Assembly: GCA_958296345.1 (NCBI GenBank)
Contig: CATQIJ010000002.1
Location: 54,999 to 118,998 of the forward strand
Direction of reading: 5' to 3'
From: an uncultured Rhizobiaceae bacterium
GTDB taxonomy: Bacteria > Pseudomonadota > Alphaproteobacteria > Rhizobiales > Rhizobiaceae
DNA length: 64,000 nucleotides
A program made the translations under genes and the position numbers. The first letter of the stretch is position 1. Each line of letters begins with the position of its first letter. This document shows positions 58,656 to 64,000 of the stretch, piece after piece. The notes beneath the pieces were generated by a model. That model did no database searches, was not told the DNA's origin, and saw nothing but the letters and a program-made list of their open reading frames with translations.

Positions 58656-59486
58656 TTAATAATCTCGGCGTTTATCTGTGCCGTGATATAAAATATCAGA
58701 CCATAACTGGTTCATATGATCACGCATTGCGACATCCTTAGAGTTCATATCTTCCCTTGGGCGCGGTGCGGTTTCAAAATGACCATATTTATCTTCGCCA
58801 CGCGCTAATTGCACGAAAGTTGTTCCTTTGGTTTGTTTAACTTGCGGTGAAAAATAAGTCTGGATGGCAAAGCCAATGCGTCTGTCATTACTTTGGTTGG
58901 GCTGGGATGAATGCACAACACTTTGATGGTGAAAAGACACCTGCCCCGGTTTTAGCGGCATAGAGACTGCCGTGCTGGCATCCACTCCTTGTGCCTCTTG
59001 TCCTCTGGTTAGAATGTTCTTGTCGGCATAGGTGTCATTATGATCGCGCATACCTTGCTTGTGACTACCTGGAATGACCTGCATACAGCCGCTCACTTCA
59101 TTACTTTCAGATAAGGCCACCCAAACGGTTACGCCGTTATTAGGTTCTAACCCCATATATTTTCCATCCTGATGCCAACTTACAAATCCAGGATCATTAG
59201 CCTCTTTGATAAACAAAACCGTTGCGCAAAAAACGACATCTGGCCCTATAAGGTCTTCCACAGCATCTAGCAAAACTGGGTTATGGGCTATTTCATCCAG
59301 AAACGTAAAATTACAATGAGCATTATTACGAGCAGCGCCCGCAAGGGCTTCAGGATGTTTGGCTTCAGCCTCTTCCAGTAGTTTTCTAAGCCGAGCAGCT
59401 TCTGCTTCACTGAATACGGTTATTGGCGCTAAATACCCATCACGATCATAGCTATCAATTTGTTCCCGAGTGAGTTTTTTATGCAT
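58656..59486 (-). CDS. phytanoyl-CoA dioxygenase family protein
   Basis: 276 residues of the Fe(II)/2-oxoglutarate PhyH family. The N-terminal LTREQIDSYDRDGYLAPITVF is the family opening. SWHQDGKYMGL carries the His and Asp iron ligands and HSSQPN the second His; RIGFAIQTYF has the 2-oxoglutarate Arg. Members hydroxylate lipids, ectoine or other small molecules; here no pathway partner is nearby. It diverges from the MBL-fold gene across about 160 bases. Confidence 0.85.
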   Translation of the reverse strand: MHKKLTREQIDSYDRDGYLAPITVFSEAEAARLRKLLEEAEAKHPEALAGAARNNAHCNFTFLDEIAHNPVLLDAVEDLIGPDVVFCATVLFIKEANDPGFVSWHQDGKYMGLEPNNGVTVWVALSESNEVSGCMQVIPGSHKQGMRDHNDTYADKNILTRGQEAQGVDASTAVSMPLKPGQVSFHHQSVVHSSQPNQSNDRRIGFAIQTYFSPQVKQTKGTTFVQLARGEDKYGHFETAPRPREDMNSKDVAMRDHMNQLWSDILYHGTDKRRDY

Positions 59487-59646
59487 GATGCTTCTCCTGT
59501 GATTAAGGAATTGTGGCTATATTTTTCATGGATGCAAGTTTTGAAAACGACATGTGAATGACACGCAAATTTGTCATTCAAATTGTATTGGCTCTCATAG
59601 ACCGCCTATCTAGATTGGTTTTAATCGCAAAATAGGGAGAATTATA

Positions 59647-60483
59647 ATGAAAAAATTACTCACAAAGCTTGCCTTTGCTGCTGGATCATTTGCCATGCTG
59701 ACAACGGCACAAGCTGCAGATGTTAAGCGCGCTATTACTAAAGTTGCAGGTGATGTTTACCGCTTCCAAAACAATTTTAACTACTCGCTTGTGACCATAA
59801 CTGACGACGGTGTTGTGGTTGTTGATCCGATCAATGCAGAAGCTGCTACTTGGCTCAAGGCAAACCTAAACCAAATTACAGACAAGTCGATTACGCACCT
59901 CATTTATAGTCACAGCCACGGCGGTCACGCATCTGGCGGCGCAGCTCTAGGTGCGGCTAACGTGATTGCACAGAAGAATGCTCGAGAAGCAATTGACGGT
60001 GTGAAGCCTACAATGCGGTTTGATGAAGCCAAGACGATGGAAATTGGCGGCAAAACTTTTGAAATGACTTACCTTGGTGCTGGCCATGGCGATGATTTAA
60101 TCGCAGTTATCGTGCGCCCCGAAAACGTTGGCTTTATCACAGATGTTGCCGCGCCTAAACGCTTACCGTTTAAAACAATGCCAAGTTCAAGTGTGGATGC
60201 GTGGATTGATCAGGTGAAAAAAGTTCAAACCCTGGACTTCGAACACTTCGCCCCTGCGCACGGTAATATCGGGGTAAAAGCTGATACCGATGATGTGCTG
60301 AAATATATGACAACGTTACGTGCAGAAGTTCTTGCAGGTCTTAAAGCCGGCAAATCAGTCGAAGACCTACAAGCCTCCATCACAATGGATGAATACAAAG
60401 ACTGGGCTCAATATGAAGTTTGGCGCCCACTCAATGTTCAGGGCATGGCGGAGTATTTGGTTAAAGCGGGTAAGGTTAAATAA
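59647..60483 (+). CDS. secreted MBL-fold hydrolase with altered metal motif
   Basis: 278 residues with a signal peptide (to about residue 23, AQAAD). The metal motif is H89-S-H91-G-G93-H94: the usual HxHxDH Asp is replaced by Gly. His147 and Asp149 (GHGDD) and His205 (PAHGN) are also present. Some relatives handle quinoprotein or sulfate esters. Without the Asp, the second metal may bind differently or be absent. It is a periplasmic protein, alone between a PhyH gene and a low-complexity tract. Confidence 0.8.
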   Translation: MKKLLTKLAFAAGSFAMLTTAQAADVKRAITKVAGDVYRFQNNFNYSLVTITDDGVVVVDPINAEAATWLKANLNQITDKSITHLIYSHSHGGHASGGAALGAANVIAQKNAREAIDGVKPTMRFDEAKTMEIGGKTFEMTYLGAGHGDDLIAVIVRPENVGFITDVAAPKRLPFKTMPSSSVDAWIDQVKKVQTLDFEHFAPAHGNIGVKADTDDVLKYMTTLRAEVLAGLKAGKSVEDLQASITMDEYKDWAQYEVWRPLNVQGMAEYLVKAGKVK

Positions 60484-60580
60484 GGCAGGTTTTATACTGT
60501 CGTAAGATTTTGCCTCTCCCATTTGTTTTTTTTGGGGGGGGGTAAAGTTTTGTAGTTTATTTTCTCAATGACAATGCACA

Positions 60581-60605
60581 AGAAAAGAAAAGAAAAGAAA
60601 AGAAA
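60581..60605 (+). repeat. AGAAA pentanucleotide repeat, five units
   Basis: Five perfect AGAAA units run into an A tract. A T8-G9 homopolymer pair at about 60525-60542 lies 40 bases to the left. Both are in the gap after the MBL-fold gene. Confidence 0.85.
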
Positions 60606-60654
60606 AAAACAATACTTAATAAAAGTGCTACTGAAATTTCAGTAATATTATTAC

Positions 60655-61167
60655 TTATAATTTTATAGATTTCTGAATCAAATTTATTGTAAAAAAACCA
60701 ACTATGTAGCAAAGTAAAATGACCCAAATCAAACCAAAAATTAATGGTAACCTTCTAGAAATATAACTACCCTTACCGTGATTTGACTTAGAAAAATCAA
60801 CATCTTCTGACACATAAGATTTTTCTCCACCTGTTATTGTGGGCAATAAACCATGTGAATGTGATGACCATTCATTCTTCCAAATGTCATCAAGATTATG
60901 AAGCGCCTTATCAGCCGCAGAAATTGAAATAAAAGTTGCTCTGCAAAACAAAATACCAAAAATACAAAATAGCATTATAACGAAAAGCGCAAATTCAAGC
61001 TCAAGATTCCAATCATCGATTCTCAATGCAGCAATTAAAATAGCTGCCGTTGCTGCAAATAATATTGATTGCGATGCTAATAACCAAGTTGTTCTTTGAT
61101 TTATGAGTAAATCTTCATGTTTAGTATAGTCACAAAAATATTTTATACGCTTCAACAACACCGCCAT
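60655..61167 (-). CDS. membrane protein of unknown function
   Basis: 170 residues with about three transmembrane helices (LLASQSILFAATAAILIAAL; ALFVIMLFCIFGILFCRATF; LPLIFGLIWVILLCYIVGFF) and a polar loop between the second and third of about 60 residues (LDDIWKNEWSSHSHG, SKSNHGKGSYISRR). It starts with a basic segment (LLKRIKYFCDYTKHED). It lies 21 bases downstream of gatA. AT-rich; no family recognised. Confidence 0.7.
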   Translation of the reverse strand: MAVLLKRIKYFCDYTKHEDLLINQRTTWLLASQSILFAATAAILIAALRIDDWNLELEFALFVIMLFCIFGILFCRATFISISAADKALHNLDDIWKNEWSSHSHGLLPTITGGEKSYVSEDVDFSKSNHGKGSYISRRLPLIFGLIWVILLCYIVGFFTINLIQKSIKL

Positions 61168-61188
61168 TAACGTCAGATATAGTCATAC

Positions 61189-62670
61189 CTACCACCACCG
61201 CTTCGGCGCAAACGTTCCCGCTGCTTGTTCAATCACATGACTTGCTTGAAACAGCATTTCTTCTTCGAACGGTTTACCGATTAACTGCAATCCTAGCGGT
61301 AAGCCTTTGTTGTCCAGCCCTGCTGGGACTGAGATGCCTGGTAGACCTGCCATGTTTACAGTTACGGTGAATATATCGTTTAAGAACATTTTTACGGGAT
61401 CAGCGGCCATTTCTTCATCGCCTATTGCGAAGGCTGAAGATGGCGTGGCTGGGGTCAAGATTGCATCTATGCCTTGGTTGAAGACGTTTTCGAAATCTTG
61501 TTTGATGAGCGTTCTTACGCGTTGTGCGCGCAGGTAATACGCATCGTAATAACCTGATGAAAGCACGTAAGTGCCGATCATGATGCGGCGTTGAACTTCA
61601 TCACCAAACCCCTCAGAGCGGGTTTTTTCATACATATCTGTAATATCATCACCCGTAACACGAAGGCCGTATTTTACGCCGTCGTAACGTGCAAGGTTTG
61701 ATGAAGCTTCTGCTGGTGCCACAATATAGTATGCTGGCAATGCATATTTTGTGTGTGGGAGTGAGATATCAACGATTTCTGCCCCTGCATCTTTATACCA
61801 CTGTATGCCCTGCTGCCATAAAGCTTCGATGTCTTGCGCCATACCTTCAATTCGGTACTCTTTTGGAATGCCTATTTTCTTGCCCTTCATAGACTGGCCA
61901 ATGGCTGCTTCATAATCTGGTACAGGAAGATCAACAGACGTTGTGTCTTTTGCATCCACGCTTGCCATAGATTTCAATAGAATTGCTGCATCACGCACGT
62001 CTCTTGCAATTGGGCCTGCTTGGTCGAGTGAAGATGCAAATGCTACTACGCCCCAGCGCGAACAACGCCCATAGGTTGGCTTGATGCCGACTGTGCCTGT
62101 AAACGCTGCTGGTTGACGGATTGAGCCGCCAGTATCGGTTGCCGTTGCGCCAGCACAAAGATGTGCTGCAACCGCTGCTGCTGACCCACCAGATGAACCA
62201 CCTGGCACAAGCGCTGTATCATCGCCTTGCGCTTTCCACGGGTTGGTGACAGCACCGTAATATGAAGTCTCGTTTGATGACCCCATGGCGAACTCATCCA
62301 TGTTGAGCTTACCCAGCATAACTGCGCCATCGTCCCACATGTTTTGCGTAACCGTCGATTCATACTTAGGTTTGAAGCCGTCCAGAATATGCGAACAAGC
62401 TTGAGTATGAGTGTCACGTGTACCGAATAAATCTTTGATACCAATCGGAATGCCTTCAAGATCACCCACATCACCTTTAGCTATCTTTGCATCTGATGCC
62501 TTTGCCATTGTTTGAGCATGGTCTGGCGTTACTTCAATGAAGGCATTAAGCGATTTATTCGCTTCCTCAATAGCAGCAAGATATGCATCCGTTAGTTCAA
62601 CAGAATTGATTTCCTTGCCAAGTAACTTTGTACGGGCTTCAGCGATGGTTAGGTTTGTTAATTCAGACAT
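61189..62670 (-). CDS. gatA: Asp-tRNA(Asn)/Glu-tRNA(Gln) amidotransferase subunit A
   Basis: 493 residues. Amidase triad: Lys in [12 protein letters not shown], the first Ser in [15 protein letters not shown] and the nucleophile Ser in [15 protein letters not shown]. It liberates ammonia from glutamine and passes it to GatB, which amidates misacylated Glu-tRNA(Gln) or Asp-tRNA(Asn). The gene follows gatC but is separated from it by a secreted-protein gene. Length and motifs are normal, and no frameshift is seen. Confidence 0.97.
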   Translation of the reverse strand: MSELTNLTIAEARTKLLGKEINSVELTDAYLAAIEEANKSLNAFIEVTPDHAQTMAKASDAKIAKGDVGDLEGIPIGIKDLFGTRDTHTQACSHILDGFKPKYESTVTQNMWDDGAVMLGKLNMDEFAMGSSNETSYYGAVTNPWKAQGDDTALVPGGSSGGSAAAVAAHLCAGATATDTGGSIRQPAAFTGTVGIKPTYGRCSRWGVVAFASSLDQAGPIARDVRDAAILLKSMASVDAKDTTSVDLPVPDYEAAIGQSMKGKKIGIPKEYRIEGMAQDIEALWQQGIQWYKDAGAEIVDISLPHTKYALPAYYIVAPAEASSNLARYDGVKYGLRVTGDDITDMYEKTRSEGFGDEVQRRIMIGTYVLSSGYYDAYYLRAQRVRTLIKQDFENVFNQGIDAILTPATPSSAFAIGDEEMAADPVKMFLNDIFTVTVNMAGLPGISVPAGLDNKGLPLGLQLIGKPFEEEMLFQASHVIEQAAGTFAPKRWW

Positions 62671-62716
62671 TTGTTATCTTTTTCAATTAGTTAGAATGAT
62701 TAGATTCTGGATTGAT

Positions 62717-63175
62717 TCATTTACATATTTTATAGTCGCGCGAGACATAATCTGGAAAGCTATCGGCAAGCTTAGTACCTTCGGGCAGTCTTTGAGAGAG
62801 CAATATCTGCGCCTCAGAGATTATGTATTCATTTTGTGACTGCACTGTAATGGTGTTTTCATCTTGCGGAATAAGCGTAATATTATCAGGTCTATTTATG
62901 CCGCTATCGTCACCACAGTTTGCGTGACCAACGGCTAAATAGATTTGGCCTGTGTCTTTGTCAGCTTCTTGTTTGAAGCTTAAAAATGTACACCCAAATT
63001 CATTTCCGAAAATGCCTTCTTTGCTTAGTTGCAAACTATCATCTTCCGTCGCATCGCCGCACTTTGTAGGATCAGTTGAATAAACCTTATCCTTTAAAAA
63101 CAAAGGCACGTCTTTTGCTAATGCAGGAATTGCAAAGCAAGAAACCGCCATCGATGAAATGAGAATACGATACAT
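62717..63175 (-). CDS. secreted protein of unknown function between gatC and gatA
   Basis: 152 residues from the ATG at 63175 (MYRILISSMAVSCFAIPALA), with a signal peptide of about 20 residues. The mature part has four Cys or more (TKCGDA, FGCTFLS, ANCGDD and the last CK) that may form disulfides. The sequence SLQLSKEGIFGNEFGCTF is a beta-type strand pattern seen in small periplasmic proteins. It lies 10 bases after gatC and about 45 before gatA, so it shares their transcript. No family recognised. Confidence 0.7.
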   Translation of the reverse strand: MYRILISSMAVSCFAIPALAKDVPLFLKDKVYSTDPTKCGDATEDDSLQLSKEGIFGNEFGCTFLSFKQEADKDTGQIYLAVGHANCGDDSGINRPDNITLIPQDENTITVQSQNEYIISEAQILLSQRLPEGTKLADSFPDYVSRDYKICK

Positions 63176-63185
63176 ACAGCCGAGC

Positions 63186-63473
63186 CTATTCAATAACCTT
63201 GGGCACCATAAAGTAATTCTCTTCACTTGCTGGTGCATTGGCAGTCACATCATCAGCTTTATTGCCATCGTTTACTTCATCAACGCGCTTGCGCATTTCC
63301 ATTTGAACAACTGAGGTCATTGGCTCTACGCCTTCAACATCAACTTCGTTCAATTGGTCAATAAACCCCAAAATAGCATTTAGCTCGCCCTGCATCTTTT
63401 CAGCCTTGGTATCATCCACGGCTAGACGGGCTAATTTTGCAACACGTTTTACGGTATCAATATCAACAGACAT
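63186..63473 (-). CDS. gatC: Asp-tRNA(Asn)/Glu-tRNA(Gln) amidotransferase subunit C
   Basis: 95 residues. [14 protein letters not shown] near the start and [21 protein letters not shown] are the GatC signature; the end ([12 protein letters not shown]) is also typical. GatC wraps and stabilises GatA in the GatCAB complex. It diverges from the probable ruvX start some 460 bases away, with a DUF1294 gene between on the same strand as gatC. Confidence 0.95.
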   Translation of the reverse strand: MSVDIDTVKRVAKLARLAVDDTKAEKMQGELNAILGFIDQLNEVDVEGVEPMTSVVQMEMRKRVDEVNDGNKADDVTANAPASEENYFMVPKVIE

Positions 63474-63579
63474 TGGAATTCTTTCTTTCTAGAAAATTGT
63501 TCTAAGTTAAGCGTATAAACATGCCTGCTTAAGGTTTCAATGAAAAATGATGTTTAATCAAACCGTTTAATGATTAATC

Positions 63580-63870
63580 TTAGATTGCTCTTGAAACAAA
63601 AAACAGCCCGCCGACAATCAGAAAACCTTGCAGAATAATAATCGAGATTAGGATATTCTTAAATGGCTGCTTTACAGTCTTGTGTCTTAATCGGTTCATC
63701 GCAACAATTGCAAAGGGTGAACCACCTAATAACGCAGCGAGTAACAGTCTTTTTTCTGATATACGCCTTCGATAAGCAATTGAGGCTTTCTTATCCAGAT
63801 AAAACATCAGAAATGTTATTGCGTTTATAAAAATGAAATATGCGATTATTATTTTTGCATAGTATAACAT
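63580..63870 (-). CDS. DUF1294 membrane protein
   Basis: 96 residues. FYLDKKASIAYRRRISEKRLL and ALLGGSPFAIVAMNRLRHKT are the conserved DUF1294 blocks. Helices are at about residues 5-22, 42-57 and 75-93. Some DUF1294 proteins are fused to cold-shock domains; this one is the stand-alone membrane form. Function unknown. It lies upstream of gatC on the same strand, and divergent from the next gene. Confidence 0.82.
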   Translation of the reverse strand: MLYYAKIIIAYFIFINAITFLMFYLDKKASIAYRRRISEKRLLLAALLGGSPFAIVAMNRLRHKTVKQPFKNILISIIILQGFLIVGGLFFVSRAI

Positions 63871-63933
63871 TAGTTCTCTTATCGCTTTGGCTAACCTTGC
63901 CTTTAAACCCTTTCAACCGTAAAGGCTTAGTTA

Positions 63934-64000
63934 ATGAGCAAAATTATAGAAATCACTGACGTCCCCTCACTCCATAAACGCAACATGCGTTTGATGGGGT
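63934..64000 (+). CDS. probable Holliday junction resolvase-like RuvX, 5' end
   Basis: Only the first 22 codons are in the window (SKIIEITDVPSLHKRNMRLMG). In Rhizobiales the gene divergent from gatC is usually ruvX/yqgF, whose N-terminus ends in RLMGLDLGTKTIG. The visible RLMG at the edge is consistent with this. Identification rests on this stub and the gene order, so it is tentative. Confidence 0.5.
   Translation, partial: MSKIIEITDVPSLHKRNMRLMG

Overview
The window is a chromosomal segment from an AT-rich alphaproteobacterium that looks like a member of the Hyphomicrobiales (Rhizobiales) and is probably marine. The clues are the purC-purS-purQ-purL-bolA-grxD block, a DUF1476 F-ATPase zeta inhibitor, a BA14K protein, DUF2259 and DUF1127 proteins, and a SUF operon that carries both an extra NifS-like desulfurase and SufT. 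Genus and family cannot be fixed by eye. No rRNA, tRNA or CRISPR array was seen.

Layout. 1-3.6 kb: tail of a P1-type peptidase, a DUF2259 secreted protein, a lipase-like hydrolase, purB and a small membrane protein. 3.7-8.6 kb: an RTX/collagen-like surface protein, an RBBP9-type hydrolase, and an unusual pair made of an APS-kinase/nucleotidyltransferase fusion followed directly by a TPR-sulfotransferase. 8.6-12.8 kb: membrane proteins, a class III cyclase, an HpaI-type aldolase and the zeta subunit. 13-22.4 kb: purine genes (purC, purS, purQ, purL) with bolA and grxD, interrupted between purQ and purL by about 4 kb of accessory DNA (lipoprotein, DUF1127, broken MocR regulator, and a small operon ending in a K+ channel). 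22.4-33.2 kb: LigB-type dioxygenase, PPOX-fold protein, nadE, BA14K, HisC-like aminotransferase, LysE exporter, parE, a broken membrane protein and an RNA helicase.

33.2-43.1 kb, minus strand: one long Fe-S operon in transcription order, NifS-like desulfurase, sufB, four small mostly membrane-bound proteins, sufC, sufD, sufS, another small membrane protein, sufT, sufA, tenA and two VOC proteins. 43.3-54.6 kb: hydrolase, anmK, tyrS, DUF3971/AsmA-like protein, bcp, DUF455 ferritin-like protein, M23 peptidase, and a LysR/DUF1330 divergent pair. 54.6-55.4 kb: a non-coding block packed with hairpins. 55.4-64 kb: an N-methylproline-demethylase-like flavoprotein, prfB with its programmed +1 frameshift, a PhyH dioxygenase, an MBL-fold protein, gatA and gatC separated by a secreted protein, a DUF1294 protein and the start of a probable ruvX.

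A large share of the genes, including ones normally essential (tyrS, sufB), are interrupted by single-base indels. Many of these lie in or beside short homopolymers, and restoring one base recovers a conserved family motif. I therefore read most of them as sequence errors, not pseudogenes, and have joined the pieces into single entries. The prfB shift is the exception: it is a genuine recoding site.
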